Shown here in pieces: positions 9,483-18,609 of a stretch of DNA of 64,000 bases. The stretch is from assembly GCF_000317305.3 (NCBI RefSeq), contig NC_023036.2:682001-746000 (forward strand), in the 5' to 3' direction. Below the pieces are notes generated by a model, which worked only from the letters and a program-made list of their open reading frames with translations, was not told the origin of the DNA and searched no databases. Origin of the DNA: Mycolicibacterium neoaurum VKM Ac-1815D. GTDB lineage: Bacteria > Actinomycetota > Actinomycetes > Mycobacteriales > Mycobacteriaceae. Made by a program: the position numbers and the translations under genes. Each line of letters starts with the position of its first letter. Position 1 is the first letter of the stretch.

Positions 9483-11033
9483 GTGACCGACGTACTGATT
9501 GCGGGCGCCGGCCCGATCGGACTGACCGCCGCCATCGAACTGGCCCGCCGCGGTGTGGCCGTGCGGATCATCGATCCGCTACTCGAACCGCCCCGGTACG
9601 CCAAAGCTGTTGGTGTTCAACCACGGACCCTCGAAGTGTTCGAGCGGATGGGGATAGTGCGCCAGATCCTCGATGCGGCGGTGCATTTTCGCGGGCAGAT
9701 CGCCTACCTCAACGGTGAACGGGTCGGTGACATCGAGCTGACGCTTCCCGACGATGTGCCGTTTCGCTTCATCGGCATACCCCAGTACAGCACGGAGCGG
9801 GTGTTGCGCCGGGAGCTCACGGCCCGCGGTGTGCGCATCGAACGCGGCGTCCGGTTGACCGGTTTCGAACAGGACTCCGACGGTGTCACCGCCATGCTCG
9901 ACAACGCGACACCCGTTCGGGCGCAATATCTGATCGGTGCCGACGGCGCACACTCGATCGTCCGCAAGACGCTCGGCCTGAATTTCGAAGGCGCCGCCTT
10001 CGAAGAGCAATACATGCTCGCCGATGTCGAGGTGGACTGGACGCTACCGCCCGGTTACGCGGTGCGATCCATGCACAACTCCGAGGGCAAGGTCGACGAC
10101 ATTCTGGTGTGCATACCGCTGCCCGGGCGGGGACGCTATCGGATGTCGATGCTGGTGCCGCCCGAGCTGTCCACCCAGGGTGGGGTGCAGCACGGCTTCG
10201 GTGAGGGCACGCCGGAGCTACACCACATCCAGGCGGTGTTGGATCGGTTGTCACCGGAGCCGACCACAGCTCGGAACATGCGGTGGTCCTCAGTGTTTCG
10301 GATCAGCCACCGCATCGTGGACGCCTACGGCCGCGGCCGGGTCTTCGTCGCCGGCGACGCCGCGCACATCCACCCGCCCACCGGTGCGCAAGGAATGAAC
10401 ACCGGAATTCAGGACGCCTACAACCTGGCATGGAAGCTGGCGTTGGCCGTGACCCGTGATGCGGCGGACGGGCTTCTCGACAGCTACGACGCGGAGCGTC
10501 GACCCATCGGTGAGGAGGTGGTCGGACGTACCGTGCGCAGCGCGCGGGAGGGGATCGGCGCCGACTCGACCGATCCCGACTTCGTCATCCGCCGGGAGGC
10601 GCAACTGCTGGTGAGCTACGCGGACAGTCCCATCGTGGCCGCCGGTGCCGGCCGCCGGGCACCCGATGCGCGTGGGTTGACCCGAGCGGCCGAGGCCGAG
10701 CCGTTGCGCCTGTTCACTCTGTTGGTGGGCACCCGACACACTCTGCTGTTGTATGCCGACCCAGCAACAGGTTTCGAGGAGCTGGAGAACGCAGCCGAGG
10801 CCGCCGAGCGTGCTGCGCACGGGCTTCTCGATGTGTACGTTGTCGCTCACCCCGATGCGGCTGTCGAGGCCACCGTGCTGCCGTTGGTGCGCGACGAAAT
10901 CGGCGAATTCGCCGCGGCTTACGGTGTCGACGGACCTGCAGCCATCGTGGTGCGTCCTGACGGGCATCTGGGCTATTCCGGCGCGGTGGATGCTGACGCG
11001 CTCGTGGGGTACCTGAAGCGGACGTTCGTCTAG
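9483..11033 (+). CDS. FAD-dependent aromatic-type monooxygenase (PheA/TfdB family)
   Basis: 516 residues from GTG 9483. VLIAGAGPIGLTAAIELARRG is the FAD Rossmann motif, YLIGADGAHSIVRKTLG the DG motif, and GRVFVAGDAAHIHPPTGAQGMNTGIQDAYNLAWKLA the GD motif. The C-terminal 130 residues resemble the thioredoxin-like tail of phenol hydroxylases. The family hydroxylates phenols, polyketides and some antibiotics using NAD(P)H and O2. It follows ohrR by 21 bases, so it could be read through from the ohrR promoter. The substrate is unknown. Confidence 0.85.
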   Translation: MTDVLIAGAGPIGLTAAIELARRGVAVRIIDPLLEPPRYAKAVGVQPRTLEVFERMGIVRQILDAAVHFRGQIAYLNGERVGDIELTLPDDVPFRFIGIPQYSTERVLRRELTARGVRIERGVRLTGFEQDSDGVTAMLDNATPVRAQYLIGADGAHSIVRKTLGLNFEGAAFEEQYMLADVEVDWTLPPGYAVRSMHNSEGKVDDILVCIPLPGRGRYRMSMLVPPELSTQGGVQHGFGEGTPELHHIQAVLDRLSPEPTTARNMRWSSVFRISHRIVDAYGRGRVFVAGDAAHIHPPTGAQGMNTGIQDAYNLAWKLALAVTRDAADGLLDSYDAERRPIGEEVVGRTVRSAREGIGADSTDPDFVIRREAQLLVSYADSPIVAAGAGRRAPDARGLTRAAEAEPLRLFTLLVGTRHTLLLYADPATGFEELENAAEAAERAAHGLLDVYVVAHPDAAVEATVLPLVRDEIGEFAAAYGVDGPAAIVVRPDGHLGYSGAVDADALVGYLKRTFV

Positions 11034-11414
11034 CGTCCGCGGCCCTCGATCGGAGTCGAACCGCCTTTCGGCATGCGCGAGCCCGGGGTGTTCGACCTGG
11101 CGGGACCGGCGACGCCGCCTTCGCCGGTAACACCATGCACGCGTTTCACTGTGTAGTTATCAAGGTACGCAGTAACTTTGGTCGGACATGGTCTCAAGGC
11201 GGCGGTGTGTTCGGAGTGGAGTCGCAGATGATGGGTGGCTACATACCGGACCCAACCTTTCGCAAAGGCCAGCACAATGCCCTTCGGGCACGATGGTTCG
11301 CACAGGCCTCGTCGGGGCTGTAGAACCTCTCGGTGACTGGGTCACCGACCCGGGCTCACCGGATATCTCGTGGGAGCCACGTACGCTTCGAACTTGTGGA
11401 CGGCCGCGGACGAC
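11034..11414. other. Gene-free region between convergent genes
   Basis: No convincing gene. Short open frames exist on both strands, but none has a ribosome-binding site or recognisable protein. A hairpin at 11330-11348 (TCGGTGAC, three-base loop, GTCACCGA) is the only structure I can point to and may terminate the converging transcripts. Confidence 0.6.
11330..11348. terminator. Hairpin with perfect 8-bp stem
   Basis: TCGGTGAC-TGG-GTCACCGA between the FAD monooxygenase and the alcohol dehydrogenase, which converge. No U-tract follows; a terminator role is a guess from position. Confidence 0.35.
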
Positions 11415-12446
11415 TCAGGGGATCAACTGCACCTTCAGATGGTCCTCCGACCGTGCCATCGCCACCGCGTATCCGGCGGCGGCATCGTTCAAAGGCAATG
11501 TGGTGGTGAAGATGCCGTCGACGTCGAGCCGGCCGGCCTGTAACAGCGGGATGAGTGCGGGCCAGGTCTGTTGCACCGGGGCGGTGGTCAGCCGGATGGT
11601 GAGGCTGCGGATCAGGCAGGCCAGCGCGGGCAGCGGGTAGGGCTGCAGATCGTGTACGCCCACGATCGACACCGTACCCCCGGTGCGCACGCTGTCGATG
11701 GCATCGCTGATGGTGGCGTCCGTGCCGACGGCGTCGATCACGGCATCGGCGCCCAGCCCACCGGTAGCTTCCCGAATATATTGCACAGCAGGCGAATCCA
11801 CAGCAACCGCACCCCATGCGGCCGCGCGGTCGCGGCGCGTCTGCACCGGATCGACCGCGTACACAGTGGCTGCGCCGAGGGTCAGCGCGCTGCGCAGCGC
11901 GCACATGCCGACCGCGCCGAGGCCGATCACCGCGACGGTGCCGCCGACCGGGATGTCGGCGCGCAAGGCTGCCGCCCATCCGGTGGCCAGGTTGTCTGTC
12001 AGTAGCAAGGCCTGCTCGGTGCTGATCGACTCGGGCATCTTGAGTAACTGGAAGTCGGCGGCGGGCACCGCGAGCAACTCCGACTGTGCACCGCCGAGCC
12101 CGCCGGATCCGAAGATCTGGGGACCGAGCACGCAGCGGATGGGGTCGCGGGTGGCACAACCCGAGCATCGTCCGCACCCAGCCACCGAGGAGACCAATAC
12201 CCGGTCGCCCACGTTGAAACCGGCTACCTCCGAGCCGGTTTCGACGATGGTCCCGATCGCCTCGTGGCCGAGCGCTACGGGTTCGGCGAGCGGGTAGTGG
12301 CCTTCCAGGAAGTGCAGGTCTGACCCGCAGATCGCGGCCGCCTCGACGGCGATGATGGCACCGTCGGCGCCAGGCAGGAGCGGGTCGGGACGGCTCTGGA
12401 CGCTGACGGTGCCTTCGGCGTCGACCACCACTGAACGCATGCTCAT
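11415..12446 (-). CDS. Zinc-dependent alcohol dehydrogenase (MDR superfamily)
   Basis: 343 residues. Catalytic zinc ligands are in AAAICGSDLHFLEGHYP and GHEAIGTIV; the structural zinc site is CGRCSGCATRDPIRC. The NAD-binding loop is VIGLGAVGMCALRSALTLGA. It oxidises an alcohol to a carbonyl or the reverse. ATG 12446 overlaps the stop of the Baeyer-Villiger monooxygenase gene (ATGA), so the two act as a unit: such pairs typically make a ketone and then insert oxygen. An alternative ATG two codons in (12440) gives nearly the same protein. Confidence 0.88.
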   Translation of the reverse strand: MSMRSVVVDAEGTVSVQSRPDPLLPGADGAIIAVEAAAICGSDLHFLEGHYPLAEPVALGHEAIGTIVETGSEVAGFNVGDRVLVSSVAGCGRCSGCATRDPIRCVLGPQIFGSGGLGGAQSELLAVPAADFQLLKMPESISTEQALLLTDNLATGWAAALRADIPVGGTVAVIGLGAVGMCALRSALTLGAATVYAVDPVQTRRDRAAAWGAVAVDSPAVQYIREATGGLGADAVIDAVGTDATISDAIDSVRTGGTVSIVGVHDLQPYPLPALACLIRSLTIRLTTAPVQQTWPALIPLLQAGRLDVDGIFTTTLPLNDAAAGYAVAMARSEDHLKVQLIP

Positions 12447-14344
12447 TCCTCCCGGAAGTCCGACCAGATGGGTTCGCGCACGGCAGCGTGATAGGTGCTC
12501 AGGCGCCAGGGGCTGACGGTGTGGATCTCACCGTCGTCATTCTTGAAGTACGAGTGGGTGATCGATGGGTGAGCCCAGACGGTCTTGCGGATCTCTTCCT
12601 GAGACCGCCTGTGCCATTCGGCGGTCGGATCGGGTAGTGGTTCGATGCATCGCAAGTCGGCGGTGATCAGGTGCTCCAAGCATTGGTTGATATAGCGCAT
12701 CTGCAACTCGGAGTTCAGGATCAGACTGCCGCCGTGCGCCAGGTGGGCGCCCGGACCGTAGGTCATGAAGAAGTTGGGAAAGCCCGGGACGGTGATGCTG
12801 CGGTAGGCATACGGTCGGGTGCCCCACACCGCGTGCAGGTCGAGGCCGTCGCGGCCGGTGACGGTGATCGGGAACAACACGTCGGTGGCGCGGAAACCGG
12901 TGGCGTACACGATGATGTCCGCCTCATGGGTGGTGCCGTCGGCGGTGACCACGCCCGTCTCGGTGATGCGCTCGATCGGGGTCCTGATGAGCTCGACATG
13001 GTCGCGTTTGAGTGTGCTCAACCAACTGCCGTTGTCCTGCAGGGTGCGCTTGCCGGTGGCCGGGTAGTCGGGTAACACCTTGGCCAGCAGGTCTGGATCA
13101 TCTCCGACCTGGTTGGTGATCCAGTCGGTGAACATGATGCGCGCGATGGCGTTGATCTCGCTGACGGCATTGCTCTGGTCTCGGTAGTCGGGGTCGACCA
13201 GCGCGGCATCCAGACCTTTGTCCGCGCCCGGCCAGAGCAGTAGGAAGCGATACCAGCGGCCGTAGTAGGGCAGGTGTTCCATTGCCCAGTGCACGCCTTC
13301 GGCCACGGGCTCGTGGTACATGGGATTGGGAAACATCCACTGGGCGGTGCGCTGAAAGACGTTGAGGCGTGCGACGTTGTCGGCGATTGCTGGGGCGATC
13401 TGGAATCCGCTGGCCCCGGCGCCGATCAGGGCAACGCGCTTTCCAGTGATGTCGACGCCGTGATCCCAGGCAGCGGAATGGAATGACGGCCCGGTGAACG
13501 TGTCGGCGCCAGGGAAGTCCGGGATCTTGGGACGGTTGAGTTGTCCGACGGCGGTGATGATGGCGTTGGCGGCGAAGCTTTGGCCGTCGCCGGTGGTGAC
13601 GTTCCAGCGATCACCATCCCAGCTCACCTGCCGGACCTCGGTGCCGAAGCGGATGTGCGGGCCGAGTTCGTGGCGGTCCACGACATCGGTGAAGTACTGC
13701 CGCAGTTCGGGCTGTTCGGCGAAGAAGTGCTGCCAGTGATTGCTGGGTTCGAAGCTGTAACAGTAGAAATGGTTGGCTACATCGACACGAGCACCGGGAT
13801 AGCTGTTCTCCCACCATGTTCCGCCCGGTCCGCTGTTCTTCTCCAGGATGGTGAAGCCGATGCCGGCCTGCCTGAGCCGCACGCCGGCCAGGATGCCGGA
13901 CTCACCGCAGCCGATGACGATGACATGGAAGTCCCCGGTGTCCTCGAGCGCATGCGGTCGCCGTGGGTCGATCCCGTCGAGGTCGAGCTCCTCGAGTACC
14001 AGCGGCAGGTTGTCCTCGCCGACGTGCTCACAGGCTGCCCAGTCGAGCATCTGTCGGATCAGTTCCGGCGAAAGGGGTTCCGGCACCGGGCACCCGGCGT
14101 CGCGGTATGCAGTGATGACGGGAAGGGCCTCGGTGCGAGCACGGTCCTTGTCCTCCTCGGACATGAAACCCTGTACCTCATTGAGGAACAGTCCGGCCTG
14201 CTTGTAGTCGCGGATGAAACGCGGGTCGCCGGTGATGTGAACGAGTGACAGCAGCAGCGTAGGAATGCTGACCTGCTCCAATGCCGCGGCGATATCGGCT
14301 TCGGGGGTCTCGAAGGGCCGGCCGGTGTGGAAGCTGCGGGTCAC
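12443..14344 (-). CDS. Baeyer-Villiger-type flavin monooxygenase with N-terminal extension
   Basis: 633 residues from GTG 14344. After about 135 extra N-terminal residues come the FAD motif (VIVIGCGESGILAGVRL), the BVMO fingerprint FTGPSFHSAAWD (F-x-G-x3-H-x3-W) and the NADPH motif ALIGAGASGFQIAPAIA. The size and extension resemble 4-hydroxyacetophenone monooxygenase rather than cyclohexanone monooxygenase. It would convert a ketone to an ester or lactone. It is first in a two-gene operon with the alcohol dehydrogenase. The KstR-like regulator lies upstream on the same strand with a 52-base gap, so it may co-transcribe. Confidence 0.88.
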   Translation of the reverse strand: MTRSFHTGRPFETPEADIAAALEQVSIPTLLLSLVHITGDPRFIRDYKQAGLFLNEVQGFMSEEDKDRARTEALPVITAYRDAGCPVPEPLSPELIRQMLDWAACEHVGEDNLPLVLEELDLDGIDPRRPHALEDTGDFHVIVIGCGESGILAGVRLRQAGIGFTILEKNSGPGGTWWENSYPGARVDVANHFYCYSFEPSNHWQHFFAEQPELRQYFTDVVDRHELGPHIRFGTEVRQVSWDGDRWNVTTGDGQSFAANAIITAVGQLNRPKIPDFPGADTFTGPSFHSAAWDHGVDITGKRVALIGAGASGFQIAPAIADNVARLNVFQRTAQWMFPNPMYHEPVAEGVHWAMEHLPYYGRWYRFLLLWPGADKGLDAALVDPDYRDQSNAVSEINAIARIMFTDWITNQVGDDPDLLAKVLPDYPATGKRTLQDNGSWLSTLKRDHVELIRTPIERITETGVVTADGTTHEADIIVYATGFRATDVLFPITVTGRDGLDLHAVWGTRPYAYRSITVPGFPNFFMTYGPGAHLAHGGSLILNSELQMRYINQCLEHLITADLRCIEPLPDPTAEWHRRSQEEIRKTVWAHPSITHSYFKNDDGEIHTVSPWRLSTYHAAVREPIWSDFREE

Positions 14345-14396
14345 AGCTGGTTACGCTACGGCGGGTTGCGGAATGAGGCAAGGGTGTGGTGATGCT

Positions 14397-15086
14397 TCAC
14401 CCTCGACTCGGTCGGCGCTCGGCGCTGCGCCCCACGATGTCGATGGCATGGCCCAATCTGGAGCGCATCTCGGAGAACGTCCTTCGGCCCTGGACCAACG
14501 CGAGTACCTCTGAAGTCCACACGTCGGTGATGAGGTCTGCGATGGCGGCGAAGGTGTTCATCTCGGCGGAGTAACCCTGGGCCATGACGTGTATGAACAT
14601 GATCGCCGTCTGTCTGCGGATCATCTCGGCTTCCACGGAAGCCACCACATGAGACGCGACATAGGCATGGGTGAGCGAGTGTGTCACTCGGTCGGAGTGT
14701 TCCATGGCGTTGATCAGGCTCCAGACCGACAACCGGAGTCTCGATATCGGGTCGTCGATGGCGGACAGATCCGCGCTCAGAAATTCGTCGAATCGGATCA
14801 ACTCCCGTTCCAAGGCCATCACGAGAAGATGAACCTTCGACGGAAAGTAATGATAGAGCGTGCCCATCGCGACACCTGCTTCGTCGGCGATGGTGCGCAT
14901 GTGGACGCGGTCATATCCGCCGGCACCCGCGACAGACACGGCGGCGTCGAGTATTCGGGATCGGCGTTCGCGCTGACGTTCGGTGGTCAGTTCTTCTTCG
15001 GGCAGCGAAGCGACGTGATAGTGGTACGCCTCCTCGTCGTCTGGCCTCAGCGCCACGCGGTCTCCCTGTAGATCGTAGCCATCCAT
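14397..15086 (-). CDS. TetR-family regulator resembling KstR
   Basis: 229 residues from ATG 15086; an in-frame GTG (VASLPEEELTT) is possible. TERQRERRSRILDAAVSVAGAGGYDRVHMRTIADEAGVAMGTLYHYFPSKVHLLVMALERE closely resembles the helix-turn-helix of the cholesterol regulator KstR (Rv3574) as I remember it, and the ligand domain has similar spacing. Two identical palindromes, TGGACA-NN-TGTCCA, flank the divergent promoter region, one 16 bp before this gene. These are not the KstR consensus I know (TnnAACnnGTTnnA), so this is likely a paralogue with its own operator. A steroid or acyl-CoA ligand is inferred from neighbours. Confidence 0.85.
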   Translation of the reverse strand: MDGYDLQGDRVALRPDDEEAYHYHVASLPEEELTTERQRERRSRILDAAVSVAGAGGYDRVHMRTIADEAGVAMGTLYHYFPSKVHLLVMALERELIRFDEFLSADLSAIDDPISRLRLSVWSLINAMEHSDRVTHSLTHAYVASHVVASVEAEMIRRQTAIMFIHVMAQGYSAEMNTFAAIADLITDVWTSEVLALVQGRRTFSEMRSRLGHAIDIVGRSAERRPSRG

Positions 15087-15101
15087 CCGTTGAAACCGTG
15101 G

Positions 15102-15115
15102 TGGACAGGTGTCCA
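15102..15115. promoter_or_regulatory. Operator candidate O1 (TGGACA-GG-TGTCCA) before the KstR-like gene
   Basis: Perfect 6-bp arms. Lies 16 bp upstream of the tetR start. Identical, read on the other strand, to the site at 15247-15260. Confidence 0.75.
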
Positions 15116-15216
15116 ACGATATGCCCCTATCGACCGTCCGACAGTTGTGTCCGCTTCGTTGGTCGTGGACGTTACCCGCCGGAAAGATGCGACAAAACAG
15201 GCACAATCGGTGGACG

Positions 15217-15244
15217 CTTGTTAAACGATAACGGATCATATAAT
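15217..15244 (+). promoter_or_regulatory. Promoter of the fprB-like operon
   Basis: A consensus -10 box TATAAT lies at 15239-15244, with CTTGTT/TTGTTA at 15217-15223 as a plausible -35 (15-16 bp spacing). The predicted start falls at about 15251, inside operator O2. Confidence 0.6.
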
Positions 15245-15246
15245 AA

Positions 15247-15260
15247 TGGACACCTGTCCA
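15247..15260. promoter_or_regulatory. Operator candidate O2 (TGGACA-CC-TGTCCA) over the fprB-like start site
   Basis: Perfect 6-bp arms, placed three bases after the TATAAT box, an ideal position for repression by the divergent TetR protein. Confidence 0.75.
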
Positions 15261-15310
15261 GCTAATCGAGTGGATGTAGTCCGATGACCGTGAGGTCGAG
15301 GGGAGGGGTC

Positions 15311-16888
15311 GTGGCGTACGTCATCACGCAGAATTGCTGCAAGGACGCCAGTTGTGTGCCGGTCTGCCCGGTGGACTGCATTCGTCCGGTCGATGCGTCG
15401 GCCGCCGACATGCTCTATATCGACCCCGAGTCGTGCATCGACTGCGGCGCCTGCTTCGACGAATGCCCGGTCGATGCGATCTACTACGAGGAGGATGTGC
15501 CCGCTGCGCAGGCACGGTTCCGCGAGATCAACGCCGAGTACTTCCAGCGCCATCCGCTGGAGCCGGACACCACGCCGCAGCGACCATCGCGACAGGTTGC
15601 AGACGGCGAGTTGACGGTGGCGATAGTCGGCGCCGGTCCGGCGGCGTGTTACGCCGCGGCTGAACTCATGGCGATCGACGGAGTGCGGGTCAACCTCTTC
15701 GAGCGGTTACCCACCCCGTTCGGCCTGATTCGGGCCGGTGTCGCACCAGATCATCAACACACCAAATCGGTGGTCGACATCTTCGATAGAACCTTCGTCA
15801 ACCCCAGGTTCGGGTGCCACCTTGGCGTGGAGATCGGTAAAGACTTGAGTCACGACCAGGTGCTCGACCATCACCACGCGGTGATCTACGCCGTGGGCGC
15901 GGCCACCAGCAGGCCGCTCGGGATTGCCGGTGAGGACCTGCCCGGCAGCCACCCCGCCGCCGACTTCGTCGGCTGGTACAACGGCCATCCCGATTACGCG
16001 GACGGTGGGTTCGTCCTCGACGGCGAACGTGCGGTGATCATCGGCAACGGTAATGTCGCGCTCGATATCGCACGGATGATGCTGCTGGACTCCGTTGCAC
16101 TCGGTCGCACCGATATCGCGGATCACGCATTGGACGCACTGCGGGACAGCACGATCCGTGAGGTCGTGGTCCTGGGGCGACGGGGCATCGCGGATGCCGC
16201 CTTCTCGGTAGGCGAGTTCCTCGCGCTCGGGGAGCTCGACGGAGTCGATGTGACCATAGACGGACCGGTGCAGGATTCGACCGGGGACACCGACCTCTGG
16301 GCCACCTTGAAGCTGGACATCGCCAGGGAGTATGCGGCGCGGCCCACCGCTCCGGGCAACAGACGAATCATCCTCCGTTTCAACACATCACCGGTAGAGA
16401 TCATCGGTGACGGAAGAGTGTCCGGACTGCGTGTCGAACGGGACGGCGCCAACGAAGTGTTGGACACATCATTGGTGTTGCGTTCGATCGGCTATCGCGG
16501 GGTGCCGGTGCCCGGCCTCCCGTTCGACGATGTCGCTGGGGTCGTGCCCAACGAGGACGGCCGCGTGCAGGACAGCCCGGGTAGCTATGTCGCAGGCTGG
16601 ATCAAGCGCGGCCCGCGCGGCGTCATCGGTAGCAACCGCACGTGTGCAGAACAGACCGTCGATACGCTCTGGCGTGATCACTGCGACGGCAAGCTGACCC
16701 GTGACATCGCTGGGCCCGAGTCCCTCAGTGCGGCGCTGCGTGAAAACGGTGCGCAACCGGTGGATTGGTCGGGTTGGCGCAATATCGACGCCGCCGAGCG
16801 ACGACGCGGCGCGGCAGTCGACCGCCCACGGGTCAAGTTCATCGGAATCCCGCAACTGCGGTCCGCGTCGGTGACGGCGGGATCGTGA
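15311..16888 (+). CDS. Ferredoxin / ferredoxin-NADP+ reductase fusion (FprB-like)
   Basis: 525 residues from GTG 15311, chosen because AYVITQNCCKDASC is the usual ferredoxin start; ATG 15284 is upstream in frame. The N-terminal 7Fe/8Fe ferredoxin (residues 1-75) has CCKDASCVPVCPVDC and CIDCGACFDECP. The reductase follows: VAIVGAGPAACYAAAEL (FAD), VIIGNGNVALDIARM (NADPH) and the C-terminal YVAGWIKRGPRGVIGSNRTCAEQTV, as in adrenodoxin-reductase-like FprB. It passes electrons from NADPH to an oxygenase or P450. It is shorter at the C-terminus than M. tuberculosis FprB, so this is a paralogue. It heads an operon with fadD and an APH-like gene under O2. Confidence 0.87.
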   Translation: MAYVITQNCCKDASCVPVCPVDCIRPVDASAADMLYIDPESCIDCGACFDECPVDAIYYEEDVPAAQARFREINAEYFQRHPLEPDTTPQRPSRQVADGELTVAIVGAGPAACYAAAELMAIDGVRVNLFERLPTPFGLIRAGVAPDHQHTKSVVDIFDRTFVNPRFGCHLGVEIGKDLSHDQVLDHHHAVIYAVGAATSRPLGIAGEDLPGSHPAADFVGWYNGHPDYADGGFVLDGERAVIIGNGNVALDIARMMLLDSVALGRTDIADHALDALRDSTIREVVVLGRRGIADAAFSVGEFLALGELDGVDVTIDGPVQDSTGDTDLWATLKLDIAREYAARPTAPGNRRIILRFNTSPVEIIGDGRVSGLRVERDGANEVLDTSLVLRSIGYRGVPVPGLPFDDVAGVVPNEDGRVQDSPGSYVAGWIKRGPRGVIGSNRTCAEQTVDTLWRDHCDGKLTRDIAGPESLSAALRENGAQPVDWSGWRNIDAAERRRGAAVDRPRVKFIGIPQLRSASVTAGS

Positions 16889-16926
16889 TCGAAGATGGGT
16901 CGATCCAGGGCAGGAAGTAGGTCGCG

Positions 16927-18609
16927 GTGAGCTTTGAATTCGATCTGTCCAGTGTGTTCCGCGCGGTTGCCGCCGCGATACCGGATTACTGTTTCCTGCA
17001 CTGGCGTGGTGAGCGGTTCACCTATGCCGCCACCGATATTCGTGTCGACGGCGTTGCGCACTATCTCCACAGCCTGGGCGTGGGTTGTCACATCGAGCGC
17101 CGCGGGCTGCAGGGTTACGAATCCGGGCAGGACCACCTCGGGATCTACCTGCGGAACAGCAACCAGTATCTGGAGACCATGCTCGGTGCATACCGTGCGC
17201 GTGTCGCACCGTTCAACGTCAATTTCCGTTACACCGGCGAGGAACTGATCTACCTGTTACGCGATGCGCGTGCCACCGTGCTGGTCTACGGCGCGGAGTT
17301 CGCACCACGAGTCGCCGAGATCCGTGATCGCTTACCTGAGGTGAAGTTCCTCATCCAGGTGCCGGATGATTCCGGACATCCTCTTCTCGAAGGTGCGGTC
17401 GACTTCGAGACCATCGTCCATACGGCGCCACCCTCGACCGCCATGCCGGCTCCTTCCGGTGAGGACCTGTTCATCATCTACACCGGCGGCACCACAGGCA
17501 TGCCCAAAGGCGTGTTGTGGCGCCAGCACGATATCTTCATGTCCTCCATGGGCGGCCGACCTCTGGGAGGTGGACCTGCCTTGGAAAGCCTGGAAGCGCT
17601 ACAGGCTCGCGTCCGGCAGGCACCAGGCGCATTGTCACTGTTGATGGTGGCTCCGTTCATGCACGGTGCCGGACAATGGGCGACGTTCTATCTCATGACC
17701 ATGGGAGGTTGGATCGCGCTACCCGATGATGTCCGCACACTTGATCCGGCCAAGGCGCTGCGTCTGGTCGATCAACTCGGAATCACCGGAATCCCGGTGG
17801 TGGGTGACGCGGTCGCTCGCCCGCTGATCGACGAGATCGAGACTGGGGGTCACGATCTGAGGACACTCCTCACCATCACCAATGGTGGGGCGCCGCTCTC
17901 GCCCACCGTCCGGGACCGCATTCTGGCGGCACTGCCGCACGTTGCGCTTGTCGACGTGATCGGGTCGTCGGAGACCGGCACTCAGATGAACAGGTTGTCC
18001 ACCGCCGAAGTCGCCGAGGCGACGGGCTTCTCTCCGTCGGATGCGACTGCAGTGATATCGCCTGATCGCGAGAGGGTTCTCGCCCCCGGCGGCGGGCAAG
18101 GGTGGCTGGCTCAACGAGGGTTCATACCGCTTGGATACCTTGGTGATCCGGCCAAGACTTCGGCGACCTATCCGACGATCGACGGGGTGCGATGGTCCCT
18201 GCCGGGCGACCGAGCCGAATATCGCTCCGATGGCCATATCGTTCTGCTCGGCCGTGATTCACTGACCATCAATACGGGAGGAGAAAAGGTCTTCGTCGAA
18301 GAGGTCGAGCGGGCTCTGTGTGCGCACGACGCGGTGTACGACGTCGTAGTCGTGGGACGGCCCTGTCCGCGTTGGGGCCAGGAGGTCGTGGCCATCGTCC
18401 AGCTGATCGACGGTGTAGAGGCGACCGACCAGGAGTTGGCTGCCACATGCTCCGAACGGCTTGCGCGCTACAAGATTCCGAAGTCTTTCATCCGAACTTC
18501 CACCATCGTACGATCCCCGGCAGGGAAGGCCGACTACCGCTGGGCCAGAGAACTGGCTATCCGAACCAGTGCCCAGCTGCCCGAGTCGACACCGTCGGAG
18601 ATCGCATGA
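16927..18609 (+). CDS. Acyl-CoA synthetase (FadD17/FadD19-like)
   Basis: 560 residues from GTG 16927 with GGAAG upstream. AMP-binding motifs: FIIYTGGTTGMPKGVLWR (P-loop, about residues 178-195), DVIGSSETGTQ and the hinge DSLTINTGGEKVFVEEVE. It activates a carboxylic acid to a CoA thioester via an acyl-adenylate. In my memory the VLWRQHDIFMSSMGG stretch is close to FadD17/FadD19, which act on steroid side chains. Neighbours (KstR-like regulator, FprB-like reductase, nearby Mce operon) point the same way, but the substrate is not proven. Confidence 0.87.
   Translation: MSFEFDLSSVFRAVAAAIPDYCFLHWRGERFTYAATDIRVDGVAHYLHSLGVGCHIERRGLQGYESGQDHLGIYLRNSNQYLETMLGAYRARVAPFNVNFRYTGEELIYLLRDARATVLVYGAEFAPRVAEIRDRLPEVKFLIQVPDDSGHPLLEGAVDFETIVHTAPPSTAMPAPSGEDLFIIYTGGTTGMPKGVLWRQHDIFMSSMGGRPLGGGPALESLEALQARVRQAPGALSLLMVAPFMHGAGQWATFYLMTMGGWIALPDDVRTLDPAKALRLVDQLGITGIPVVGDAVARPLIDEIETGGHDLRTLLTITNGGAPLSPTVRDRILAALPHVALVDVIGSSETGTQMNRLSTAEVAEATGFSPSDATAVISPDRERVLAPGGGQGWLAQRGFIPLGYLGDPAKTSATYPTIDGVRWSLPGDRAEYRSDGHIVLLGRDSLTINTGGEKVFVEEVERALCAHDAVYDVVVVGRPCPRWGQEVVAIVQLIDGVEATDQELAATCSERLARYKIPKSFIRTSTIVRSPAGKADYRWARELAIRTSAQLPESTPSEIA

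Noticed and set aside
11034..11275. Minus-strand 81-residue open frame (11030-11275) and a TTCGACT stretch like a tRNA T-loop
   Set aside because: No ribosome-binding site or recognisable protein, and the stems needed for a tRNA do not pair.
15087..15310. Classical KstR box upstream of the FprB-like gene
   Set aside because: No TnnAACnnGTTnnA match found; the palindromes present are of another type.
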